Assembly (NCBI GenBank): GCA_021792635.1
Contig: JAJYUH010000001.1
Location: forward strand, 136,515 to 200,514
Direction: 5' to 3'
Origin: Natronospirales bacterium
Lineage (GTDB): Bacteria; Pseudomonadota; Gammaproteobacteria; Natronospirales; REEB76
Length of the DNA: 64,000 nucleotides
The position numbers and the translations under genes are program-made. The notes beneath the pieces were generated by a model. That model saw only the letters and a program-made list of their open reading frames with translations, was not told the DNA's origin and did no database searches. Shown one piece after another: positions 1 through 8,442 of the stretch; the first letter of the stretch is position 1, and each line of letters starts with the position of its first letter.

Positions 1-294
1 CGTGCACTGCTGGCGCGCGTGCCGGGTCTCACGCTGGTGGAGATGGCCAACGCTGAAGACTGCTGCGGTTTCGGCGGCACCTTCGCGCTGAAGTACGGCG
101 CGATTTCCGCAGCCATCTGCGACCGCAAGTGCGCGGCGATCCGCGCCAGCGGCGCCGGCACGGTCACGGGCGGCGACCTCGGTTGCCTGATGCACATGGC
201 CGGGCGGTTACAGCGCACGGGCGATACCACCACGCGCGTGCTGCACTGGGCCGAGCTTGTGGCCGGCACAGACGGAGTGCAGACGTGGAAGTAA
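1..294 (+). CDS. lutA: LutA, (Fe-S)-binding lactate utilisation protein, 3' end only
   Basis: The last 97 codons of a gene that enters from the left edge of the window. The visible part contains the CCGFGG signature of the cysteine-rich CCG domain (about residues 21-26 of the visible part) that binds an Fe-S cluster in LutA, GlcF and heterodisulfide-reductase subunits. The following genes encode LutB and LutC, so LutA of the L-lactate oxidation complex is the best call. Its end overlaps the GTG start of lutB by 10 bases, which indicates translational coupling. A GlcF-type glycolate oxidase subunit is possible in principle, but the LutB/LutC partners argue against it. Confidence 0.85.
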   Translation, partial: RALLARVPGLTLVEMANAEDCCGFGGTFALKYGAISAAICDRKCAAIRASGAGTVTGGDLGCLMHMAGRLQRTGDTTTRVLHWAELVAGTDGVQTWK

Positions 295-1691
295 CCTCGC
301 ACAGGTTCCGCGCGGCCGCGGCCGAGAGCCTGGCCAACACGCAACTGCAGCGCGCGCTGGCGCGCATCCCCGAGCGCTTTGTGGCGGCACGCGCCCGCGC
401 CGCCGCCGAGTTCGGCGAGTTCGAGCAGTTGCGCGCGGCGGGCGCGGCCATCCGCGAACGCACACTGGCGCGCCTGGACGTGCTCCTGGAGCGTTTCGAA
501 GCGGAAGCGGTGCGCCGGGGTGCGCGCGTGCATTGGGCCGTGGATGCCGCCGAGGCCAACCGCATCGTGCTGGACATCGCCCGCGGGCACGGGGTGCGGC
601 GCATCGTCAAGTCCAAGTCCATGGTGACCGAGGAATGCGCCCTCAACGACGCGCTCGAAACCGCGGGGCTGGAGGTGCTGGAGACCGATCTCGGCGAGTA
701 CATCCTGCAGCTCGCCCGCGAGCGACCCTCGCACATCATCGCGCCGGTGATCCACAAGAACCGGGAGGAGGTGACCGAACTGTTTTCCGCCCGGCATCGG
801 CGGCCGCGCAGCACCGACATCGCGGCGCTCTGCCAAGAGGCGCGCGAGATCCTGCGGCCGCAGTTCTTCGCCGCCGACATGGGCATCACCGGGGCGAATT
901 TCCTGGTGGCGGAAACCGGGTCGGTGGCGCTGTTTACGAACGAGGGCAACGGCCGGCTGGTGACCACGCTGCCGCGGGTGCACGTAGCCGTCGCCGGTAT
1001 CGAGAAAGTGGTGGAGACGCTCGGGGAGCTGGCCGCACTCGCACGCCTGCTGCCGCGTTCGGCCACCGGCCAGGCGATCTCCAACTACTTCACGCTGCTC
1101 ACCGGGGTGCGCGGCGCGACGGAGAGCGACGGTCCCGAGGCGTTCCACATCGTGCTGCTGGACAACGGCCGCAGCCGGCTGCTCGGCTCGGAATTGCATC
1201 CCATCCTGCGCTGCATCCGCTGCGGCGCCTGCCTCAATCACTGCCCGGTGTACCAGACGGTGGGGGGCCATGCCTACGGCTGGGTGTATCCGGGGCCCAT
1301 GGGCGCGGTGTGGACGCCGGCGCTCGTGGGGCTTGAGCGCGCGCGCGAGCTCCCCGAGGCGGCCACGTTCTGCGGCCAGTGTCAGGTGGCCTGCCCGGTG
1401 ATGATCCCGCTGCCGGATTTGCTGCGCCGGCTGCGCACGCGCGCCACCGCGGAACGTCTGCGCCCGGCGCGCGAACGCCTGGCGCTCAATCTCTGGGGGT
1501 GTGCCGCCCGCCACCCGCGGCTGTACGCATTGCTTACCGCGTTGGCCGCCCGGATGCTCTACCGGCTCGGCCACCGCCGTGGCTGGGTGCGCCGGCTGCC
1601 CTTGGCTGCGGGTTGGACGGCGACGCGTGATTTCCCCGCGGGCGAGGGCCGTACCGCGCGCGAAGTATTGCGGCGGGAGCGCAGCGGATGA
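285..1691 (+). CDS. lutB: LutB, iron-sulfur lactate utilisation protein
   Basis: A 468-residue LutB-type protein of the LutABC complex, which oxidises L-lactate to pyruvate in the cytoplasm. The N-terminal two thirds form the LUD domain (for example KSKSMVTEE and ADMGITGANFLVAETGS). The C-terminal ferredoxin-like part has two cysteine clusters: C310, C313, C316, C320 (CIRCGACLNHCP) and C363, C366, C370 (CGQCQVACP). The GTG start at 285 lies inside the end of lutA and gives a normal-length protein; the open frame extends further upstream but that part is a shadow of lutA. The stop overlaps the ATG of lutC (ATGA). The second cluster shows only three cysteines in the local motif, as is common in this family. 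Confidence 0.93.
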   Translation: MEVTSHRFRAAAAESLANTQLQRALARIPERFVAARARAAAEFGEFEQLRAAGAAIRERTLARLDVLLERFEAEAVRRGARVHWAVDAAEANRIVLDIARGHGVRRIVKSKSMVTEECALNDALETAGLEVLETDLGEYILQLARERPSHIIAPVIHKNREEVTELFSARHRRPRSTDIAALCQEAREILRPQFFAADMGITGANFLVAETGSVALFTNEGNGRLVTTLPRVHVAVAGIEKVVETLGELAALARLLPRSATGQAISNYFTLLTGVRGATESDGPEAFHIVLLDNGRSRLLGSELHPILRCIRCGACLNHCPVYQTVGGHAYGWVYPGPMGAVWTPALVGLERARELPEAATFCGQCQVACPVMIPLPDLLRRLRTRATAERLRPARERLALNLWGCAARHPRLYALLTALAARMLYRLGHRRGWVRRLPLAAGWTATRDFPAGEGRTAREVLRRERSG

Positions 1692-2302
1692 GCGCGCGCG
1701 AGGCCATCCTCACACGGGTGCGTGCCGCGACTGCCGGCACACGGGCGCCGCCCGCAGCCGAGATGATTCCGCGAGCCGCCGGCACCCTGACGGAAGATCC
1801 GCTGGCGCGGTTCCGCCGCCTGGCGGAAGCGTCGGGCTCGACCCTGGATGAGGCCGCTTCGGCGGCGGTCCCCGGGTGTGTCGCCGCCTATCTGAAGGAC
1901 GCGGGCCTGACGCACGCAGCCGTGGTGTGGCCCGCGTTGGCGGCGTTGCCGTGGACCGCAGCCGGTATCGCCGCCGAGGCGCGTGCGCCGCAGACGACGG
2001 ATGCCATCGGCATCACCGGAGCCTTCTGCGGCATCGCCGAAACCGGCACGTTGCTGCTGCTTTCGGCAGGTGATTCACCCGGCGCCACGAGCCTGGTCCC
2101 GGAAACCCACATCGCCTTGCTGCCGCGCGAGCGTATCGTGCGGGATTTCGAGGCCGCGTTCGCGCGCGTGCACGCCGAACGCGGCGCGCTGCCACGGGCG
2201 CTGGCTTTCATCTCCGGCCCCTCGCGCACCGCCGACATTGAGCAGACCATCGTCATCGGCGCCCACGGCCCGAAGCGGGTACACATCATTCTTGTGGGTT
2301 GA
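1688..2302 (+). CDS. lutC: LutC, LUD-domain lactate utilisation protein
   Basis: A 204-residue protein consisting of one LUD domain, the third subunit of the LutABC lactate oxidation complex. Diagnostic segments are AIGITGAFCGIAETGT, ETHIALLPRERIV, and the C-terminal SGPSRTADIEQTIVIGAHG, which in this family lies near the nucleotide-binding site. It starts at the ATG that overlaps the lutB stop by four bases, so lutA, lutB and lutC form one transcription unit. No clear intrinsic terminator is visible in the 49 bases before the convergent permease gene. Confidence 0.93.
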   Translation: MSAREAILTRVRAATAGTRAPPAAEMIPRAAGTLTEDPLARFRRLAEASGSTLDEAASAAVPGCVAAYLKDAGLTHAAVVWPALAALPWTAAGIAAEARAPQTTDAIGITGAFCGIAETGTLLLLSAGDSPGATSLVPETHIALLPRERIVRDFEAAFARVHAERGALPRALAFISGPSRTADIEQTIVIGAHGPKRVHIILVG

Positions 2303-2351
2303 ACCGGACCGCGCGGCGGACAGCCGTGCCGGCCGGCGACGACACGCGCGT

Positions 2352-3656
2352 CTAGCCGGCGGCTTTCTGCCGCTTCTGCCAGACGTAAATCGGGACTCCC
2401 ACCAGCATCAGCAGCGTGCCCCAGTAAAGAGAATCCCTGCCGGTGCCGGCTGCGGCCCACAGCGCGAAGACGAACGCCAGACAGGCGAGTACGGTGCCGC
2501 GTACGCGTATGCCCAGCGCGCGGGCACGGTTCCGGGTACGGCTCAACACGATCTCGGCCATGGAGCAGAACATGTAGGGTACCAGCACGAAGAAAGTCGT
2601 GATCAGGATGAGGGTGGTAAACATCGCCACCAGACCGTGGCTGTAATTCGTCAGGATAAGCAGGCTAGCCAACACGCTGGAAAGCAGCAATCCGTGCGTG
2701 GGGGTATGGCGGCGCGATTCACGCGCAAACAGCTTGGGGAACAGACCGTCATTCGCCACTGCCTGGGGAAATTGTCCCTGCATCAGGATCCAGCCGTTGA
2801 GCGCGCCGAAGCAGGAGATCAGGGCGGCGGCGGCGATAAGATAGCCGGCCCAACTGCCCCACAGCATCTTGGCGGCATCGGCGAAGGGCGCATTGGAATG
2901 TGCCAGCGCAGTGCTGGGAATGATGCCCATCACCACCGTGGTGCAGACAATATAGAAGAACGCGGCGATGAGGGTGCCGAGCATGGTGGCACGCGGGATG
3001 GTTTTCTCCGGATTCTTCACGTGCGCCGCGGGGATGGTGGCGCATTCCAGACCCAGGAACGCCCACATGGTCAAGGCGGTGGTTTTGTTGATGGCCGAGA
3101 ACGGCGATAGGGTCGGGTGCGCGGAGTGGAATATCTTCGGATCGAAGTGGAAGATGCCGAATGCCGCCAGTGCCAACAGGGGGCTGAGCTTGAGAATTAC
3201 GGTGATGAGCTGCACATTGCCCGCCGCGCGCACGCCCCGGATGTTGACTGCGGTGAGCAACCATACGGCGGCAAGCGCCGCGAGCGCACCGAAGAGCGGC
3301 GTCGAAGCCAGCGCCGGAAAGAAGTCCGCCAGGTAGCTGGCGAAAGCCACGGCGATGGCGGCGTTGGTGCCGAGGATACTGAGCCAGTAGATCCAGGCGA
3401 TCAGGAACCCGGGGAAATCCCCGAAGGCCTCGCGCGGGTAGGCGTAAGGACCGCCGGCCCTGGACAGGCGGCGCGACAGGCTGCTGAACACCCAGGCCAG
3501 CAGCAACGCGCCGCAGGTGCTGAAGCCCCAGCCCCCCAGGCTGTAGGTGCCGTAGATGGCCAGCGAGGCGGGCAGCAGGAACACCCCGGACCCCACCATA
3601 TTACCGAGTACAATCGAGGTGGTGGTGGCCAGGCCGAGACTGCGTTGATTTTGCAT
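2352..3656 (-). CDS. AdiC-like amino acid/polyamine antiporter (APC superfamily)
   Basis: A 434-residue inner-membrane transporter with about 12 hydrophobic segments. The first helix carries GNMVGSGVFLLPASLA, very close to the helix-1 substrate-binding loop of the arginine/agmatine antiporter AdiC. Two tryptophans known to be important in AdiC have counterparts here: one in MWAFLGLE and one in NGWILMQGQ. HVKNPEKTIPRAT is the usual conserved loop. The family exchanges basic amino acids and polyamines (AdiC, CadB, PotE), but the exact substrate cannot be read from sequence. The gene is divergent from the small protein and deoxyhypusine-synthase-like gene that follow, which suggests a link to agmatine or polyamine metabolism; that link is inferred. 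Confidence 0.85.
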   Translation of the reverse strand: MQNQRSLGLATTTSIVLGNMVGSGVFLLPASLAIYGTYSLGGWGFSTCGALLLAWVFSSLSRRLSRAGGPYAYPREAFGDFPGFLIAWIYWLSILGTNAAIAVAFASYLADFFPALASTPLFGALAALAAVWLLTAVNIRGVRAAGNVQLITVILKLSPLLALAAFGIFHFDPKIFHSAHPTLSPFSAINKTTALTMWAFLGLECATIPAAHVKNPEKTIPRATMLGTLIAAFFYIVCTTVVMGIIPSTALAHSNAPFADAAKMLWGSWAGYLIAAAALISCFGALNGWILMQGQFPQAVANDGLFPKLFARESRRHTPTHGLLLSSVLASLLILTNYSHGLVAMFTTLILITTFFVLVPYMFCSMAEIVLSRTRNRARALGIRVRGTVLACLAFVFALWAAAGTGRDSLYWGTLLMLVGVPIYVWQKRQKAAG

Positions 3657-3763
3657 TGGCAGGCATCCTCAGGTGTTATGACCCGGCGGGATTGTAGCGG
3701 AATGTATCCTCTGTCCGCTGGAGACGGACGCCGGTGCTGCACCGTCGTGGACCGGAGCGCGTC

Positions 3764-3976
3764 ATGACCCGCAGCGGGCCATCGCACGGCAATTTGCAGC
3801 AACTGGCCGCCGCAGTGCGCGAGGCCTGCGTCGCGGCGGCGCGTGCGGGCTATGAGCGGGCGGCCTTGGCCGGTCTGTGCCACGAGGGCGCGATGGAAGC
3901 CTCGCTGGACGCCATCCGCGCCCTGGATCTCGACGCACTTCTGGCCGGGCGCGCGGACCCCGGCAAAAAGCCCTGA
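3764..3976 (+). CDS. Small conserved protein upstream of the DHS-like gene
   Basis: A 70-residue protein of unknown function, mostly alpha-helical in appearance (NLQQLAAAVREACVAAARAG, then GLCHEGAMEASLDAIRALDL). The start at 3764 is chosen because a GGAG ribosome-binding sequence precedes it at about 3753-3756; an upstream in-frame ATG-like start would add ten residues without a site. It reads in the same direction as the deoxyhypusine-synthase-like gene and ends 79 bases before it. The CHEGA segment and the helical pattern recall short proteins often annotated as hypothetical or, doubtfully, acetyltransferase in gammaproteobacteria. Confidence 0.65.
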   Translation: MTRSGPSHGNLQQLAAAVREACVAAARAGYERAALAGLCHEGAMEASLDAIRALDLDALLAGRADPGKKP

Positions 3977-4055
3977 CCGGGCTGCTCCATTTCCGCTGCG
4001 AGCCGCTACAATCTCCAGCCCGTTACCGTCCATGCCGCGGAGGCCGCCAGGCGAG

Positions 4056-5030
4056 ATGAACACCCAGCCCGTCGCCGATTTCATCCGGCATCATTACCGC
4101 CATTTCAATGCCGCCGCACTGATAGATGCGGCAGAGGGTTATAAAAAGCTGCTCAAGGCTGGTGGCAAAATGATGGTAACGCTGGCCGGCGCCATGAGCA
4201 CCGCGGAACTGGGGCTGTCGCTCGCCGAGATGATCCGCCGCGACCAGGTGCAGATCATCACCTGCACCGGCGCGAATCTCGAGGAGGACATTTTCAATCT
4301 GGTGGCCCATGACCATTACGTGCGCGTGCCGCAGTACCGGCAGTTGTCGCCGGCCGAGGAGCAGGCACTCCTGAAACGTCACCTGAACCGTGTGACCGAC
4401 ACCTGCATCCCCGAGGGCGAGGCCATCCGCCGCATCGAGCAGGCGATTCTTGCGGAGTGGACCGCGGCGGACGGCAAGGGCGAGCGCTATTTCCCCCATG
4501 AATTCTTTTACCGCCTGATCCGCTCCGGCGTGCTCCAGTCCCACTACCAGATTGAGCCGAAGGATTCCTGGATGGTGGCCGCCTGCGAGAAGAATCTGCC
4601 GATCATCGTGCCGGGCTGGGAGGATTCCACGCTCGGCAACATCTTTGCCGCGCATTGCCTCAAGGGCGACGTGAAGAACGTGCACACGGTGCGCACCGGC
4701 ATCGAGTACATGATGCTGCTGGCGGACTGGTACCGCAGGAACTCGGCCGGCCGGGGTGTGGGCTTCTTCCAGATCGGCGGCGGCATCGCCGGGGATTTCC
4801 CCATCTGCGTGGTGCCGATGCTGGAACAGGACATGGAGCAGGACACGCCTTTGTGGGCCTATTTCTGCCAGATCAGCGACTCCACCACCAGCTACGGTTC
4901 CTACTCCGGCGCCGTGCCCAACGAGAAGATCACCTGGGGCAAACTCGGTGCGGACACGCCGCGCTACATCATCGAGTCCGACGCCACCATTGTGGCGCCG
5001 CTGATTTTCGCCTGCGTATTGGCCGATTGA
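4056..5030 (+). CDS. Deoxyhypusine-synthase-like enzyme
   Basis: A 324-residue cytoplasmic protein of the deoxyhypusine synthase family. The conserved segment SGAVPNEKITWGKLG contains Lys296, matching the catalytic lysine (Lys329 in the human enzyme) that accepts the aminobutyl group from spermidine. NAD-binding signatures of the family are also present (TLAGAMSTAELG, CTGANLEEDIFN, FFQIGGGIAGDFP). Bacteria have no eIF5A hypusine pathway, so the bacterial enzymes must use other acceptors, making homospermidine-type or guanidino-polyamine products. The start at 4056 follows AGGCGAG. The divergent AdiC-like transporter supports a polyamine or agmatine role, but the product here is inferred and not shown. 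Confidence 0.85.
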   Translation: MNTQPVADFIRHHYRHFNAAALIDAAEGYKKLLKAGGKMMVTLAGAMSTAELGLSLAEMIRRDQVQIITCTGANLEEDIFNLVAHDHYVRVPQYRQLSPAEEQALLKRHLNRVTDTCIPEGEAIRRIEQAILAEWTAADGKGERYFPHEFFYRLIRSGVLQSHYQIEPKDSWMVAACEKNLPIIVPGWEDSTLGNIFAAHCLKGDVKNVHTVRTGIEYMMLLADWYRRNSAGRGVGFFQIGGGIAGDFPICVVPMLEQDMEQDTPLWAYFCQISDSTTSYGSYSGAVPNEKITWGKLGADTPRYIIESDATIVAPLIFACVLAD

Positions 5031-5041
5031 GGAGCGCCGTC

Positions 5042-5740
5042 ATGCTGCGTGCCCGCCTGGTTGTCCTCGCTCTGCTGCTGATGCCGGCTGCGGCGCTGGC
5101 GGGCGTGCTGCCGTCCGTACCCTTTATCCGGGTATCCGGCTACGGCAGTCTCAGGGTGCCGCCCGATATGCTGCGCATTTCGTTCACCCTGGAGCAGACG
5201 AACAAGGATCTGGGCGCCGCCGAACGGGACGTAAACACCCGCGCGCAAGAGGTCATCACCCTGGCCCATCGCCTGGACATTGCCGACCATGACATCAACG
5301 CCGCGGCTATTTATATTTCACCGCAATACAGCTGGCAGAACAATCAACAGCGCTATCTCGGCGAGCATGTCATCCGTAGCGTGCAACTCACGCTGCGCGA
5401 TCTAAAACGCTATCCACAACTGGTGAACGGGCTGGTGCGGATCGGTGTCACCACCCTCGGTGCGGTGCAGCCGGGCCGCAGCAATATGCAAAGCCTCAGG
5501 GCCAAAGCGCTCGCCCAGGCGGTGAGAGATGCGCACGCACGCGCCGCAGCCATGGCCGCCGGTGCGGGCGTATCCCTCGGCAGGGTGTATAGCATCAGCG
5601 ATAACAGCGTGGTTTCTCGGCCGCGTCCCCTGATAATGGCAGCCGGCGCGGCTTCATCCGGCGGTCCGGAATACGCAGCCGGCAGCATTGAAATCACCGA
5701 GGAGGTGACCGCGGTGTATTTCATCGGGGGAGCACATTGA
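5042..5740 (+). CDS. SIMPL domain (DUF541) periplasmic protein
   Basis: A 232-residue exported protein with a clear signal peptide (hydrophobic residues 5-19, cleavage likely after ALA at about 20). The mature part is the SIMPL/DUF541 domain, beginning with IRVSGYGSLRVPPDMLRISF, a characteristic start of YggE/BP26-type proteins, and including NAAAIYISPQYSW and the later block ALAQAVRDAHARAAAMAAGAG. These proteins are periplasmic or outer-membrane associated; E. coli YggE is linked to oxidative stress tolerance, but the molecular activity is unknown. A GAGGAG ribosome-binding site lies just upstream, 11 bases after the DHS-like gene, so co-transcription is likely. Confidence 0.85.
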   Translation: MLRARLVVLALLLMPAAALAGVLPSVPFIRVSGYGSLRVPPDMLRISFTLEQTNKDLGAAERDVNTRAQEVITLAHRLDIADHDINAAAIYISPQYSWQNNQQRYLGEHVIRSVQLTLRDLKRYPQLVNGLVRIGVTTLGAVQPGRSNMQSLRAKALAQAVRDAHARAAAMAAGAGVSLGRVYSISDNSVVSRPRPLIMAAGAASSGGPEYAAGSIEITEEVTAVYFIGGAH

Positions 5741-5789
5741 TTTCCGCTGGCGTACAATCGAATAACCAACTGATGATCGGAGGTGTGGT

Positions 5790-6266
5790 GTGAATAGCAA
5801 CATTATCAAAACATTGACTGCTGCCGCGGCACTGGTACTGACGCTTACGGGCTGTGCCAGCATGGGAGGGGTTGCGGGCGTGGATGTACTTGCCACTGGC
5901 AATCACAGCAGTATGAAGAACCAGCAATATGTGGACGTACACAATCAGGCGGATTTCGCCGCCCTGTGGGCCAAGACTTTCAAGGGATTCTCGGCACCCA
6001 GCATGCCGCAGGTGAATTTTTCCAAGGACATGGTACTCGGGGCCTTTATCGGCGAGCAGAAGCACACCGGCTATCTGATCCGTATTAAGAAAATAAACGC
6101 CACCGGTGCCACAACGAACGTGACAGTCGAAGTCACCATCCCGGGAACCAACTGCCAGCATATCATCCGGGGGAGGACCCAGCCTTATCTGTTCGTGACG
6201 GCGCCCGCTGAAAGCAAGCCGGTGAATTTCAATGTCACGCAAAGGAACGCACCTCCCTGCGGCTGA
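5790..6266 (+). CDS. PrcB-like lipoprotein
   Basis: A 158-residue lipoprotein. The signal peptide (residues 1-22) ends in the lipobox LTGC, so the cysteine at about 22 should be lipidated. The remaining domain resembles the C-terminal domain of PrcB, the lipoprotein partner of the Treponema protease complex: QADFAALWAKTF, VNFSKDMVLGAFIGEQ and GYLIRIKKI fit that fold. It uses a GTG start at 5790 behind a strong GGAGGT site at 5779-5784. An intrinsic terminator follows at 6293. Family membership is judged by eye, and the partner protease, if any, is not in this window. Confidence 0.75.
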   Translation: MNSNIIKTLTAAAALVLTLTGCASMGGVAGVDVLATGNHSSMKNQQYVDVHNQADFAALWAKTFKGFSAPSMPQVNFSKDMVLGAFIGEQKHTGYLIRIKKINATGATTNVTVEVTIPGTNCQHIIRGRTQPYLFVTAPAESKPVNFNVTQRNAPPCG

Positions 6267-6292
6267 AGCATATTCATCGGGCAAACCGATGC

Positions 6293-6328
6293 ACGGGCGG
6301 GTTGCGTTTGAACCCGCCCGTTTGTTTT
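6293..6328 (+). terminator. Intrinsic terminator after the PrcB-like gene
   Basis: A perfect 11-base-pair stem (ACGGGCGGGTT at 6293-6303 with its complement at 6311-6321) and a 7-base loop are followed by the T-rich run TTGTTTT. It lies 27 bases after the stop codon and should end transcription of the DHS-like/SIMPL/PrcB-like unit. Confidence 0.9.
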
Positions 6329-6401
6329 GCGGCTGCCGGGAATTCATGTCCGAAAACGGCTAGCCGGCTGCCGGCCAAGGGTATAGGGTGAGGGCCATGG
6401 G

Positions 6402-7916
6402 ATGTTTTCCCGCTGTGGCAGGCACGAACCGGTGGAACTTGACGAGACCGTCTGTGAACGCGCCCGGCTCGCCCGGGACCCGCGCTTTGACGGGCGGTTT
6501 TTCATCGGCGTCAGCTCCACGGGTATTTATTGTCGGCCCGTCTGTCCCGCACCCGCAGCCAAGCGTTCCAACGTGCGCTATTTCCCCTCGGCTGCGGCCG
6601 CCGCCGAGGCGGGTTTCCGTCCGTGTCTGCGCTGCCGGCCCGAGGTAGCGCCCGGTACCCCCGCCTGGAATGGCACCTCGGCAACCGTCAGCCGTGCGCT
6701 GCGGCTGATTTCCGCCGGGGCCCTGGATGAGGACGGCGGCGTAGGGGCGCTGTCCGCGCGCCTGGGGGTGAGTCCGCGGCATCTGCACCGGTTATTCCTG
6801 CAACATCTCGGCGCCCCGCCCATCGCCGTGGCGCAGACGCGGCGGCTGCATTTCGCCAAGCAGCTTATCAGCGATACGCACCTGCCCATGGTGCAGGTGG
6901 CCCTGGCATCCGGTTTCCGCAGCATCCGTCGTTTCAACGACCTCTTTCGCAAACTCTATGCACGCACACCGTCGGAATTGCGCCGGCTGCGCCAAGCCGC
7001 GACGTCGCATGCGGAACGCGGGGAATATGTTTTCCGTCTGGCGTACCGACCGCCCTACGACTGGGCATCGTTACTGGCATTCCTTGCGGCGCGCGCCACG
7101 CCGGGTGTGGAGGAAGTGACCGATAACAGCTACCGGCGCAGCATCCTGTTCCATGGTCAGCATGGCATTCTGCAGGTGCGGCCGGTAACCCGCGCTCACG
7201 TCTTGCAGGTACACATCCGTTTCCCCGAGCCTTCCGCTCTGCTGCAAATCGTGACGCGGGTGCGTGCCCTGTTCGATCTGGCGTCCGATCCGGCGCTGGT
7301 CGCCCGGCAGTTGCGCCGTGACCCGTTGTTGGCGGCGCTGCTGAAAAAGTATCCCGGTCTGCGCGTGCCCGGCGCCTGGGATGGCTTCGAGTTGGCGGTA
7401 CGCGCCATCCTCGGCCAGCAGGTGAGCGTGCGCTGCGCCACCACCCTCGCGGGCCGTCTGGTGCAGCGCTTCGGCACACCGCTCGCCCCGGGCGACCGCG
7501 GCGGACTCACCCACGTATTCCCGCAGCCCGAAGACATGACCGGCGCCACGCTTGCCGGTATGCCCGCGGTTCGCGCCCAGGCCATTCAGACGCTGGCGCG
7601 GGCGACCGCGGCAGGCCGCATCCATTTTGACGGCACCGACCCGGGCAAGGGGCTGGCGGCGCAACTGGGTGCCATCCGTGGCGTCGGTGAGTGGACGGTT
7701 CAGTACATCGCCATGCGCGCGCAGAACGAACCCGATGCCTTCCCCGCGGGTGACCTGGTGCTGTTGCGCACGGCGGGTAACGGCAAATCGCTGACACCCG
7801 CGGCCTTGCGCAAGCGCGCCGAGAACTGGCGGCCCTGGCGCGCGTATGCGGCCATGTATCTGTGGCGTGCGGCGGCCCACGCGACATCACGATCAAGCAA
7901 GCCGGTGCGGAGGTGA
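6402..7916 (+). CDS. Ada N-terminal domain / AraC HTH / AlkA glycosylase fusion
   Basis: A 504-residue alkylation-damage protein. Residues 20-90 form the Ada metal-binding domain: Cys44, Cys48, Cys75 and Cys78 have exactly the spacing of E. coli Ada Cys38, 42, 69 and 72, so the methyl-phosphotriester acceptor cysteine is kept. Residues about 95-200 form an AraC-type HTH region (GVGALSARLGVSPRHLHRLF, VALASGFRSIRRFNDLFR). The rest is an AlkA-type 3-methyladenine DNA glycosylase with the helix-hairpin-helix region AIRGVGEWTVQY and the catalytic Asp451 in PAGDLVLLR. It should sense methylated phosphates, activate transcription and excise alkylated bases. The methylguanine transferase half of Ada is the separate gene immediately downstream. 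Confidence 0.92.
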   Translation: MFSRCGRHEPVELDETVCERARLARDPRFDGRFFIGVSSTGIYCRPVCPAPAAKRSNVRYFPSAAAAAEAGFRPCLRCRPEVAPGTPAWNGTSATVSRALRLISAGALDEDGGVGALSARLGVSPRHLHRLFLQHLGAPPIAVAQTRRLHFAKQLISDTHLPMVQVALASGFRSIRRFNDLFRKLYARTPSELRRLRQAATSHAERGEYVFRLAYRPPYDWASLLAFLAARATPGVEEVTDNSYRRSILFHGQHGILQVRPVTRAHVLQVHIRFPEPSALLQIVTRVRALFDLASDPALVARQLRRDPLLAALLKKYPGLRVPGAWDGFELAVRAILGQQVSVRCATTLAGRLVQRFGTPLAPGDRGGLTHVFPQPEDMTGATLAGMPAVRAQAIQTLARATAAGRIHFDGTDPGKGLAAQLGAIRGVGEWTVQYIAMRAQNEPDAFPAGDLVLLRTAGNGKSLTPAALRKRAENWRPWRAYAAMYLWRAAAHATSRSSKPVRR

Positions 7917-7924
7917 AACCAAAC

Positions 7925-8407
7925 ATGTATTACTGCTACCAGTCGAGTCCGGTGGGAAAGTTGCTGCTGGCGGGCGATGCAAAAGGCTTGCGCATGCTGG
8001 ATTTTCAGGGCGGCCCCCATGCGACGCAGCCAAAACCAGGCTGGCGGGAGGACCGGAAGCCCTTCCGTGAGGTGATCGTACAGTTGCAACAGTATTTCGC
8101 CGGCAAGCGGCGCGAGTTCGATGCGCCCCTGTCCCCCGAAGGCACGCCTTTCCAGTTGCAGGTGTGGCGCGCGTTGCGCGGCATCCCCTACGGCGAGACC
8201 CTTTCCTACGGGGAACTGGCGCGGCGCATCCGCAAACCGGGTGCTGCGCGCGCCGTGGGCGCCGCCAACGGCGACAATCCCATCGCCATCATCGTGCCCT
8301 GTCATCGCGTCATCGGTGCCGACGGCAGTCTCACGGGCTACGGCGGTGGTCTCGGGATCAAGCAAAAACTGCTGGAACTGGAGCGGGGCGAACATTCCTT
8401 GTTTTGA
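7925..8407 (+). CDS. ogt: Methylated-DNA-protein cysteine S-methyltransferase
   Basis: A 160-residue O6-alkylguanine-DNA alkyltransferase that transfers the methyl group from O6-methylguanine to its own cysteine. The active-site motif PCHRVIG carries Cys126, preceded by the family segments TPFQLQVWRALRGIPYGET and GAARAVGAANGDNPI. The start at 7925 is preferred over an upstream in-frame start because CGGAGGTGA precedes it at the proper distance. The gene follows the Ada/AlkA fusion after only 8 bases and almost certainly forms an operon with it. It could be named ogt or adaB. Confidence 0.93.
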   Translation: MYYCYQSSPVGKLLLAGDAKGLRMLDFQGGPHATQPKPGWREDRKPFREVIVQLQQYFAGKRREFDAPLSPEGTPFQLQVWRALRGIPYGETLSYGELARRIRKPGAARAVGAANGDNPIAIIVPCHRVIGADGSLTGYGGGLGIKQKLLELERGEHSLF

Positions 8408-8442
8408 TGCTGCGTCTCGGCCGAATGGCAAGCGCTGCATGC

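Noticed and set aside
164-1084. 306-codon minus-strand frame over lutB
   Set aside because: A shadow of lutB produced by high GC content; the opposite strand has intact Fe-S and LUD motifs.
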